Source: Acetofilamentum sp. (GTDB lineage Bacteria; Bacteroidota; Bacteroidia; Bacteroidales; DTU049). Taken from it: a stretch of 16,238 bases of DNA. Below are positions 1-7,800 of the stretch, one piece after another. Positions within the stretch are counted from its first letter, which is position 1; each line of letters starts with the position of its first letter. Made by a program: the position numbers and the translations under genes. The notes under the pieces were generated by a model. The model was not told the DNA's origin. It ran no database searches and was given only the letters and a program-made list of their open reading frames with translations. The stretch covers positions 1-16,238 of the forward strand of contig DYON01000029.1 of assembly GCA_020720525.1 (NCBI GenBank), given 5' to 3'.

Positions 1-138
1 TGCTGGTCTGCGCCAAATGTAAACTCAATCTTTCAGCTATTCGTTTTCCAACCAACCGTTAAATCCTTTCATAAAAATCCACATTCGTTTTCATTTCCGA
101 AAAAATGTATTAATTTGCATATTCGATTCATTCTCAAT

Positions 139-1551
139 ATGCAACGTCGCCCGTTCATACTTGTTTACCTGTTCTTTATCGCAATCGTTTTTATGGTTGT
201 GCGAGAGAGTATGCAGGCTCCAGGTTGCCATCAATCCGATCCCATTAAGCTTCGCGACCTCGATTCGATTGTTGCCGACGATACTTTGCATGTGGTGATG
301 GGATACAATTCGGTGAACTATTTTGTTTACAAAGGAACTCCCATGGGCTACCAGTACGAAATGGTGCAGCAACTTTGCACCGAGCACGGCTGGTTTCTCG
401 ATTTGCATATTACCAACGATGTCGAAAAAGCTTTTCAATATGTGGCTTTTGGCGATTGCGATTTGCTTGCTATGGAGCTTACTGTTGCCGAAAACCGCTA
501 TCCACGCATTGTTTTTGCCGAATCGTTGTATTCGATGCGTTCGCTGTTGGTTCAGAAAATTGACAGCAATGGAAATATTCCGGTGAAAACACTATCCGAC
601 CTCGACGGAAAGAAAATTGTAATTCCCCGCAAAACCAATTATCGACTGCTGTTGCAACATTTGGCCGATAGCATGGGAATTGTGATTGAAATTGCCAGCG
701 AAGCAGTTATGGGCACCGAAGACCTCACCAATATGGTTGCCGAAGGCGAAATTGAACTTACTGTTTGCGACGAACATCTTGCGCGAACTGTTTCGGACTA
801 CTATCCCGAACTCGATTTTAGCGTTGCTGTTTCAAAACCCGAACCTGTGGCTTGGGCTGTAAATAGCAAATCGATAAAATGGCTGGCAGAGCTCAATTTG
901 TGGCTCGAAAAATTTCAAAAAAAAGGCAATCTGGCATTTTTGCAGCGGAAGTATTTTGATAACCCGATTTTATACATTTTTCACTCTCCCGACAATCACA
1001 GTTTGAGCAAGGGAAAATTGAGTCCTTACGATAGATTCATCAAGAAATACAGCAAGCAAATTGGATGGGATTGGCGTTTGATTGCGTCGTTGATTTATCA
1101 AGAATCGCGCTTTACAACAGGATTTCAGTCCTCGAGCGGAGCTTTTGGAATTATGCAAATGATGCCCGTGTCGGCGGCTCAATTTGGAGTTTATTCTTCT
1201 AGTTCGGTCGAAGAGCAGATTGAAGGCGGAACCAAAATGATTCATTATATGGATACTGCTTTTGCTCCATATATGGCCGATAATGCCGAACGGCAGAAAG
1301 TGGTGATTGCAGCCTACAATCTTGGAATGGCTCATTTCTACGATGCTTTCGAACTTGCCCGTAAAATGAAGAAAGAGCCGCTTACATATACTGTAGTGAT
1401 TGAATGTTTGAAATGCAAATCGAAACCACAGTACTACAACGACCCAGTTGTTCGCTATGGATATGTCAATCCGTGGTATGCCGATAGGTTTGTGAAAGAA
1501 ATATATGAGCGATACAATGCCTATTGCGCCATTTTTCCAGCAGATAATTGA
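139..1551 (+). CDS. mltF: MltF-like membrane-bound lytic murein transglycosylase
   Basis: Predicted to cleave peptidoglycan glycan strands in the periplasm. Residue numbers count from the ATG at 139 (470 aa). Residues 6-21 are a hydrophobic membrane anchor. About 40-272 resemble a family-3 periplasmic solute-binding domain, and about 295-430 form an SLT (lysozyme-like) domain. The SLT motifs are visible: YQESRF with the probable catalytic Glu322, GAFGIMQMMP at 334-343, and AAYNLG at 391-396. This SBP-then-SLT order defines MltF. C30 follows APG, a poor lipobox far from the hydrophobic stretch, so I favour a transmembrane anchor over a lipoprotein. The frame also has a TTG at 115, but that codon overlaps a promoter-like TAATTTG at 111-117, and the ATG at 139 gives a normal signal region. 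The gene appears monocistronic: 672 bases separate it from the next gene. Confidence 0.88.
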   Translation: MQRRPFILVYLFFIAIVFMVVRESMQAPGCHQSDPIKLRDLDSIVADDTLHVVMGYNSVNYFVYKGTPMGYQYEMVQQLCTEHGWFLDLHITNDVEKAFQYVAFGDCDLLAMELTVAENRYPRIVFAESLYSMRSLLVQKIDSNGNIPVKTLSDLDGKKIVIPRKTNYRLLLQHLADSMGIVIEIASEAVMGTEDLTNMVAEGEIELTVCDEHLARTVSDYYPELDFSVAVSKPEPVAWAVNSKSIKWLAELNLWLEKFQKKGNLAFLQRKYFDNPILYIFHSPDNHSLSKGKLSPYDRFIKKYSKQIGWDWRLIASLIYQESRFTTGFQSSSGAFGIMQMMPVSAAQFGVYSSSSVEEQIEGGTKMIHYMDTAFAPYMADNAERQKVVIAAYNLGMAHFYDAFELARKMKKEPLTYTVVIECLKCKSKPQYYNDPVVRYGYVNPWYADRFVKEIYERYNAYCAIFPADN

Positions 1552-1738
1552 GTATCGGTTTGCAATTGATCCCTCAAAGCATTTTTTTCAATACAAGCCA
1601 TTTATTGCAATCAAATTGTCATTGTACACGTCAGGAGACGCTCACTAACTTTCTGATTTGTTAGCAAATAATTGTTTGCGTTTAGAGAATAATCAATGAT
1701 ATGTAATCGTTGTGTTTGTGCCTGTTACGACGGTTTCA

Positions 1739-1753
1739 TCCGCCGCCTGCGGA
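1739..1753. repeat. Short GC-rich hairpin
   Basis: TCCGC and GCGGA form a perfect 5-bp stem around CGCCT. It has no T-run, so it is not a typical terminator. It lies in the same spacer as the larger palindrome cluster and may be a remnant of the same kind of extragenic repeat. Confidence 0.4.
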
Positions 1754-1901
1754 ACGGGGTTGTTCTGGCTACTAATGACATTAATGCTTAAGCAATCCAC
1801 CTGAACGTTGGAATGTTGTAACGCATTTTGTTGTTTTGAGACAGCCTATAGTTTGTTGTGGCTAAATGCCCCAACTGCCTGACAAATTCTACGAGCGACG
1901 A

Positions 1902-2017
1902 GCCTGACTATGCTGCGCAGGCAGACAGGTTTTCTGGAGCCTGTGCCGCACAGCGGTGCGGTATTACTTTTCTTTGGAGCTTGTCCCGCAAAATGGCGGG
2001 AGCCAAAAGAAGAGTAA
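1902..2017. repeat. REP-like composite palindromic element
   Basis: Three hairpins sit in tandem. GCCTG (1902-1906) pairs with CAGGC (1918-1922). CCGCAC (1946-1951) pairs with GTGCGG (1956-1961) around AGCG. CCCGC (1985-1989) pairs with GCGGG (1996-2000) around AAAATG. The third is nested in a longer imperfect inverted repeat: TTACTTTTCTTTGG (1964-1977) against CCAAAAGAAGAGTAA (2003-2017), differing by about one position. This organisation is typical of bacterial extragenic palindromic repeats. From memory, similar CCCGC/GCGGG palindromes with CTTTTGG flanks recur in Bacteroidota intergenic regions. That recall is not verified, and only one copy lies in this window. Confidence 0.5.
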
Positions 2018-2029
2018 GACTATTGAAAA

Positions 2030-2100
2030 CTCTGCGGACCTCTAAGTTTATCACGCAAGGCGTGTAAGGCTGTTTCCTCGGCGACCTTTGCGGTTGAGAG
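2030..2100. repeat. Degenerate CTTTGCGG-type intergenic repeat
   Basis: CTCTGCGGACCTCT at the left and CCTTTGCGGTTGAGAG at the right flank a small perfect hairpin, CACGC (2052-2056) with GCGTG (2060-2064). The alternating 'TTTGCGG' phrases resemble dispersed intergenic repeats common in Bacteroidota and related genomes, in a decayed form. That resemblance is from memory. The sequence itself shows only the hairpin and the two TGCGG phrases. Confidence 0.35.
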
Positions 2101-2198
2101 ACGGATTTTTGTCTATAATTGTAGTTGGATATTGCAATTGTACATTTAGTAGGTTTAATTTTGAGATTGTAGAAGCAATAGACAATCAAAATTCTTCT

Positions 2199-2206
2199 TA
2201 GCTTTG
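2199..2206 (+). promoter_or_regulatory. Bacteroidota -7 promoter box for the ABC ATPase unit
   Basis: TAGCTTTG matches the -7 consensus TAnnTTTG exactly, 17 bases upstream of the ATG at 2224. Transcription would start near 2211-2213, giving a very short leader. I see no TTG at the usual 19-21 base distance upstream, so the -33 element is missing or poor. Confidence 0.5.
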
Positions 2207-2223
2207 TACAAAATAACAGCAGA

Positions 2224-2955
2224 ATGGAAATTATCAGGCTGGAAAATATCAGTCGGCACTATACAGTCGGAACCGTCCTTGTGAAAGCTCTCAACAGCGT
2301 TTCGTTTTCGCTCGAAAAAGGCGAATACCTAGCGCTTATGGGTCCATCGGGATCGGGTAAATCGACTTTGATGAATTTGCTGGGTTGTCTCGATACACCC
2401 TCAGGCGGAACTTACATCCTTAATAATCAAGATGTAAGTCAACTCGACGACAATCGCCTTGCCGAAATTCGCAACAAGGAAATTGGTTTTGTGTTTCAAA
2501 CATTCAATCTTTTGCCGCGCTACACCGCTCTCGACAACGTTGCTCTGCCACTCATTTACGCTGGCTATCGCAAAGAAGAGCGCAAGCAGATTGCCGAAAA
2601 AGCTCTCACCGATGTTGGACTTAGCGATCGCATGACCCACAAACCCAACGAACTTTCGGGTGGTCAGCGACAGCGTGTTGCAGTTGCAAGGGCATTGGTA
2701 AACAATCCTTCAATAATTTTGGCCGATGAACCAACCGGAAATCTCGATACACGCACTTCGGTTGAAATTATGGGACTTTTCGACCAATTGCATCGCAACG
2801 GAAACACCATTATTGTTGTTACGCACGAAGAGGATATTGCACGATATGCGCATCGCATTATTCGTTTGCGCGATGGTTTGATTGAAACCGACGAAGTCAA
2901 TCAGAATATTACAAAATATCAAGAGATTCTGTCGAATCTTTCAGAAGAAGTTTAA
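2224..2955 (+). CDS. ABC transporter ATP-binding protein, MacB/LolD type
   Basis: Cytoplasmic ATPase subunit (243 aa) expected to drive an inner-membrane permease of the MacB/LolC/FtsX-like class, which exports substrates or extracts lipoproteins. The motifs are complete: Walker A GPSGSGKST at 40-48, Q-loop around Gln92 (FQTFNLLP), signature LSGGQRQR at 144-151, Walker B IILADE ending in Glu169, D-loop GNLD ending at Asp175, and switch His201 (VTHE). The run 'ADEPTGNLD' and the ~230-residue core are typical of this family, so the protein should be active. No permease gene lies next to it. The downstream adenosyltransferase starts 18 bases after the stop, suggesting one transcript. Substrate cannot be inferred from the sequence. 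Confidence 0.93.
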   Translation: MEIIRLENISRHYTVGTVLVKALNSVSFSLEKGEYLALMGPSGSGKSTLMNLLGCLDTPSGGTYILNNQDVSQLDDNRLAEIRNKEIGFVFQTFNLLPRYTALDNVALPLIYAGYRKEERKQIAEKALTDVGLSDRMTHKPNELSGGQRQRVAVARALVNNPSIILADEPTGNLDTRTSVEIMGLFDQLHRNGNTIIVVTHEEDIARYAHRIIRLRDGLIETDEVNQNITKYQEILSNLSEEV

Positions 2956-2973
2956 TATCAGGAAAAGGTAATC

Positions 2974-3543
2974 ATGAACAACGATTGGAAAATTTATACT
3001 CGTAAAGGCGACAATGGCACCACTACTTTGATTGGTGGAAAAATTGTCTCGAAAAGCTGTGTCAGGGTCGAATCGTACGGGCTTGTTGATGAATTGAATT
3101 CGTTTGTTGGGCATTTGTACGATCAGGTTGACGATTCGGCAAATAGAGCTTTTTTGTTTGAAATTTTAAACAAGCTCTTTTTGATTGAATCGCATTTGGC
3201 GGTGGCGCCCGAAGCCGCAGATAAAAGGTTTTTTCCCGATATTGTTGCCTCCGATGCCACTTTGGTTGAGCAAGAAATTGATCGGCTAAACGAAAATTTG
3301 CCCGAGCTTACTCATTTTATTCTTCCTGCCGGACATAGGCTGGTGAGTTTTGCGCATATTTGCCGAACCGTTTGCCGCCGTGCCGAGCTCAATATTTTGC
3401 GACTACACGAAACCGAACCCGTCGATGCCGAAATTCTCAAATATATCAATCGTTTGAGCGATTACTTTTTTGTGTTGGCGCGCGCCTTGGCTTCGCAAGC
3501 CGAAGCTCCCGATATGCACTGGGTGGCTGGCTCCGAAAAATAG
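2974..3543 (+). CDS. pduO: PduO-type ATP:cob(I)alamin adenosyltransferase
   Basis: Transfers the 5'-deoxyadenosyl group of ATP to cob(I)alamin, forming coenzyme B12 for enzymes such as methylmalonyl-CoA mutase. At 189 aa it has the usual length for the PduO class. Visible motifs are the N-terminal ATP-binding segment TRKGDNGTTT (9-18), VESYGLVDELNS (32-43), the FILPAG turn (115-120; many homologues have GG), CRTVCRRAELN (130-140) with the conserved arginines, and YINRLSDYFF (157-166). An AGGAAAAGG stretch just upstream supports the ATG at 2974. The gene follows the ABC ATPase by 18 bases and is probably co-transcribed with it. No other cobalamin gene is visible, so the functional link between the two is unclear. 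Confidence 0.93.
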   Translation: MNNDWKIYTRKGDNGTTTLIGGKIVSKSCVRVESYGLVDELNSFVGHLYDQVDDSANRAFLFEILNKLFLIESHLAVAPEAADKRFFPDIVASDATLVEQEIDRLNENLPELTHFILPAGHRLVSFAHICRTVCRRAELNILRLHETEPVDAEILKYINRLSDYFFVLARALASQAEAPDMHWVAGSEK

Positions 3544-3587
3544 ATTAAACTCTATTTTCATTGCAATAAAAACCTCCCTTCCCGCAC

Positions 3588-3630
3588 GATTGTATTGTGT
3601 GGTATGTGCTACTGATAACAATCTTTTTTT
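3588..3630 (+). terminator. Possible weak intrinsic terminator after the adenosyltransferase gene
   Basis: GATTGT (3588-3593) pairs with ACAATC (3618-3623), immediately followed by seven T residues (3624-3630). The 24-base loop can fold a small inner GTA/TAC pair. The stem is AT-rich and the loop large, so this is a tentative call based mainly on the T-run and its position 45 bases after the stop codon. Confidence 0.35.
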
Positions 3631-3692
3631 ATGTTACTTTTTGTACCATTAAATCTCGATTGTTAAAATAATAGAATAAAATCGTCGAAAAC

Positions 3693-3724
3693 TTTCAAAA
3701 TAGGCGTACTTTTTTTTACTTTTG
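3693..3724 (+). promoter_or_regulatory. Promoter of the porin and C25 protein unit
   Basis: The -7 box TACTTTTG (3717-3724) fits TAnnTTTG exactly. A near-consensus -33 element TTTC lies at 3693-3696, leaving a 20-base spacer, within the 19-21 bases usual for the Bacteroidota primary sigma factor. Transcription would start near 3730, giving a leader of 20-30 bases before the ATG at 3751 or 3760. Confidence 0.55.
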
Positions 3725-3750
3725 ACCGTTAATGCACTCAAATTGAAGCA

Positions 3751-4848
3751 ATGCTTTTTATGAAAAAAATCCTGTTGTTGGTTATTTTGAATTTGGTTTC
3801 GGTATTTGCTTTTTCGCAGGCACCTAAGTATTCGAACGAATTTTTGGCTATTGGTGTTGGTGCTAGGGCTTTGGGTATGTCGAACAGCGTTGTTGCTTCG
3901 GTAAGCGATGCTTCGGCTGGCTATTGGAATCCGGCTGGTTTGGTTCTTACTCCTTCGGAGCGGCAGTTGTTTTTGATGCATTCCGAATATTTTGCAGGCA
4001 TTGCCAAATACGACAATATTTCGTTTGCTGCTGTCACCAACAATTCTTCGGCCATTGGTTTTTCGTACATTCGTTTTGGAGTTGACGATATTCCCAATAC
4101 AACCGATCTAATAGATGCTCAGGGAAATATCGATTACGACCGGATTACCACTTTTAGTGCGGTCGATAATGCCTTTATAGTTAGTTATTCGCACAAGTTG
4201 CCCATTAAAGGACTTTTAATTGGTGGAAATGTGAAAATCATTCGCCGCAAGGTGGGCGATTTTGGTGGTAGCTGGGGATTTGGCATCGATGCTGGTGCGC
4301 AGTATCAAAAAGACAATTGGAAATTTGGAGCTGTTTTTCGCGATGTTACTTCCACATTCAATGCCTGGTCGTTTACTCTCGACGATCGCACCCGCGAAAT
4401 TTTTACCCTCACCGGAAACGAGATACCTGAAAACAGTCTCGAACTCACATTGCCAAGGTTGTTGTTGGGGGCAGGTCGCACAATTCCAATTTCAAAAAGT
4501 TTCAGCATTTATCCCGAAGTTGGTCTCGATGTTACTTTCGATGGAAAGCGAAATGTGCTAATTAAATCGGATCCTATCAGCATCGACCCACATTTGGGTT
4601 TTGAGCTTGGCTACAAGAATTTCGCCTATTTGCGTGGAGGAGTTGGTAATATACAGCAGGAATCCAATTTCGATGGGAAGAAAGTTACTACACTTCAACC
4701 CAATATGGGTATTGGTATTAATATAAAAAATGTCCTTTCGATCGATTATGCCATGACCGATTTGGGCGATGTGAGTGTTGCCTTGTATTCGCATGTGTTT
4801 TCGTTGAAACTCAATATTAATCGAGTCGTAAATAAAGCTAGTTTGTAG
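3751..4848 (+). CDS. PorV/PorQ-family outer-membrane beta-barrel protein
   Basis: Predicted outer-membrane barrel of 365 aa (362 if the ATG at 3760 is used, which gives the cleaner signal peptide MKKILLLVI). The signal sequence ends near FAFSQ. The mature N-terminus carries the family hallmark: an A-IGVGARALGMSNS stretch, then SDASAGYWNPAGL, as in PorV, PorQ and their paralogues. The rest is alternating amphipathic beta-strands with short turns and few charged helices. In T9SS bacteria PorV shuttles C-terminal-signal cargo from the translocon to the attachment complex and partners PorU. PorQ partners PorZ. The stop codon directly abuts the ATG of the C25 gene, implying translational coupling and a shared complex. 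I cannot tell from this window whether it is the main PorV or a paralogue. Its shorter length and divergent motifs favour a paralogue. Confidence 0.82.
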   Translation: MLFMKKILLLVILNLVSVFAFSQAPKYSNEFLAIGVGARALGMSNSVVASVSDASAGYWNPAGLVLTPSERQLFLMHSEYFAGIAKYDNISFAAVTNNSSAIGFSYIRFGVDDIPNTTDLIDAQGNIDYDRITTFSAVDNAFIVSYSHKLPIKGLLIGGNVKIIRRKVGDFGGSWGFGIDAGAQYQKDNWKFGAVFRDVTSTFNAWSFTLDDRTREIFTLTGNEIPENSLELTLPRLLLGAGRTIPISKSFSIYPEVGLDVTFDGKRNVLIKSDPISIDPHLGFELGYKNFAYLRGGVGNIQQESNFDGKKVTTLQPNMGIGINIKNVLSIDYAMTDLGDVSVALYSHVFSLKLNINRVVNKASL

Positions 4849-7800
4849 ATGCCTATGAGGAAAATATATCGCTTTTTAATTCTAATATTTTCGCTATCGC
4901 TATGTGGGAGCGTTTCTGCTCAAACGTATGGCAATGAGTGGATAAATTTTTCGCAACAGTATTATCGTTTTTCTGTTGTGCAAGACGGAGTTTATCGGAT
5001 TTCGTATTCGACATTGGTTGCATCTGGAATTCCACTTGCATCGATTGACCCACGCCGGTTCCAAGTTTTTGCACGAGGCGAAGAACAGTATGTACATATA
5101 AGTGGCGAAAACGATGGGTTTTTCAACTCGGGCGATTACATTGAGTTTTATGCAAAACACAACGATGGTTGGTTCGATACATGTATGTATGCAGTAAGCA
5201 GCGATCAGCCCAATGCCGATTTGAGTTTGTTTAACGACACTATTTATTATTTTTTTACTTGGAACTCATCAATCACCAACCGCAGATTGGCTCCAGAAAT
5301 CGACAAAAATTTTACGGGCTATACTGCCGAAAACTATTTTTGGTATCATTCCAGATCGAACTATTATTCAACATATTATGCTGGCGAAACCGATGGTTAT
5401 GGTGTTACTGTCCCCGAATACGTAAATACCGAAGGTTGGTTCAATGCGGCTTTCGATCCATTCAACACTTACAATCCAGGTCCTTATACATACTCTATTT
5501 TTTCGTACAGTCCTTATACCGCAGGTCCTTCAGCCAAATTGGAGCTGTTGTTGGTTGGTGCATCAGATTATGCAGGTCTTTCGCCCGATCATCATGTTCT
5601 CATGTCGGGTGCCGGATTAAGCCTCGATACAGCTTTCAATGGATACATGCCCGTTCGTTTGTCATTCACTGTTAGCCCATCTCTGTTGAGTACTGGGGGA
5701 ACACAATTGGTGTTTACACTTCCAAACGATTTGGGTAGCAATGCCGACAGGGTTGCACTCAGCTATATCGACCTCGAATATCCACATTCTCCCGATTTGG
5801 GAAGTGCCAGTTTTATTGCGTTTTCTGCTGCTGATGCTGTTGCATCGAAAGCCTATTTCAATTTATCGAATTTGGGCTCCTCGCCAACCGATAGTGCTGT
5901 TGTGTTCGATCTTACAAATCATCGACGCATACTCACTTCGAGGTCGGGCACTTCGCTCCGCTTTTTATTGCCCAACTCTGGTGGCACTAAAAATTGCTTT
6001 TTAGTTACCGAAAGCGCTGTAAAACCTGTTTCGGCTTTGCGCCCAGTCAATTACGATGCATCAAACTTTGCCAAATTTGTCGATTATTCCAATTCGCAAT
6101 TCGACGATGTCGATTATATCATTGTTACCCACAAATCGCTGCTTACCAAAGCCAACGAATATGCTGCTTATCGCGAAGCAACAGGCTACAATGTTGTTGT
6201 TGCCGATGTCGATATGCTCTACGACCAGTTTAGTTATGGAATTAATAAGCATCCGATGGCTATTAGAAATTTTTCAAATATGGCGTTGTCGGTGTTTGCC
6301 GATACCATTCATGGTCTATTTTTAATGGGAAAAGGATACCTTGCTGGCGATAGTCCATTTAATTATAGGTACAGTACAACCTACAATTCACTTACATTGC
6401 TTCCTTCTTTCGGTAATCCGCCATCCGATATTTTGTTTACTTCGGGCCTGACCGATGGAACATTAATGCCTGCAATTCCTACTGGAAGGCTTGCTGCTCG
6501 TGTGCCCAACGATATTTCTATTTATCTCACTAAAATGCAGGATTTTGAGTACGAGCAAAATCAACCATACAATCCAGCCGATCCGCTTGCAAAATTGTGG
6601 ATGAAAAAAGTTCTTCATTTTGCTGGTGGTTCCAGCTTTACCGAAGCACAGTATTTGTTGAATTTTTTAAATAATTATGCAGATACCATGATGGCTCCTT
6701 ATTTTGGGGCAGATGTTACTACATTTACCAAAACATCGTCGGCTCCAATTCAGCAAAATACAAGCGACGAGTTGAAAGATTTGATTAACAATGGTGTTGC
6801 CATTCTAAATTTCTTTGGTCATGGTGCTGGCATTGGCTTCGATATCAGCATCGATAATCCTGCCGATTACAGCAACTACAAAAGATATCCATTCCTCATT
6901 GCCAATTCTTGTTTTTCTGGCGATTTGTATCAGCCATCAATAAGTTCTTCGGAAGTTTTTGTGCTGATAGAGAATAAGGGCTCGATTGGATATTTAGGGT
7001 CGATAACCAAATCGCTTGCAGAACCTCTCAATTCGTATAGCTCTGAACTTATTGGGCGTATTTCGCGCAGAAACTACAATCAGCGAATTGGATACATCAT
7101 TCAACAAACCATAAAAACCGTTCAGTATAGTGGGATGAGTAATTCTCTTCGCGAAGTACTTCTCGAAATGACATTGCATGGCGATCCTGTTTTGCGACTC
7201 GGTGGTTTTCCTCAACCCGATTTTATCATTTCAGCAAGCGATATTTATTTCAATCCTACTAATGTTACCAATGAGCTCGATTCTTTTGAGGTAAAGATTA
7301 TTACTTCCAATATTGGAATGGCTGTGAGCGATTCGGTGGTGATTGAATTGTCGAGAACATTTCCCGATCAGTCAACTCAGATTTTTCAAAAGTTTATTCC
7401 TTCACCTTGTTTTGCTGATACTATTGTTTTTACATTAGCTGTCGATCCTATCAATGGAGTTGGTTTAAATACATTTACGGCTACAATAGATGCCTTTGAC
7501 GCTGTTGTTGAAAGTATCGAAACAAACAATTCGGCAACAACAACTTTGTTTATTATCTCAAACGATGTTAATCCGGTGTATCCTTATGAATATGCTGTTA
7601 TTCCCGATACTTTTCTTACGCTGGTGGCAAGTACTGGATATGCGATGGCCACAACGGGAACTTATATTTTTCAAATCGATACCACCGATTCATTCGATAG
7701 TCCTTTCTTGCAACAAAGCTCACCCATTGTTCAGTCGGGTGGAATTGTTGAATGGGCTGTTCCTTATTCCATGCTTACACTGCCCGATTCAACCGTGTAT

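Larger units (their letters stand above)
1552..2223. other. Long non-coding spacer rich in small palindromes
   Basis: No convincing gene. The first ~180 bases are AT-rich with no clear intrinsic terminator for the upstream gene. From about 1739 to 2100 the base composition changes to GC-rich patches with several short perfect hairpins, listed separately. The last ~100 bases are AT-rich and carry the -7 box of the next gene. Open frames across the patches (for example 1858-2067) consist of translated palindromes, so I do not call them genes. Confidence 0.75.

Noticed and set aside
1..60. Possible start of a reverse-strand gene (peptide like VGKRIAERLSLHLAQTS) or upstream extension of the transglycosylase frame
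   Set aside because: Only about 50 bases are available before the window edge, there is no ATG in that frame, and no family is recognisable.
115..138. TTG start for the transglycosylase, adding eight residues
   Set aside because: The codon overlaps a promoter-like TAATTTG, and the added residues disrupt a normal signal-anchor N-terminus. ATG 139 fits better.
1858..2067. A 69-codon open frame with a CPNC-like start
   Set aside because: It runs through the palindrome cluster, begins at a GTG with no ribosome-binding site, and its peptide is explained by translated hairpins.
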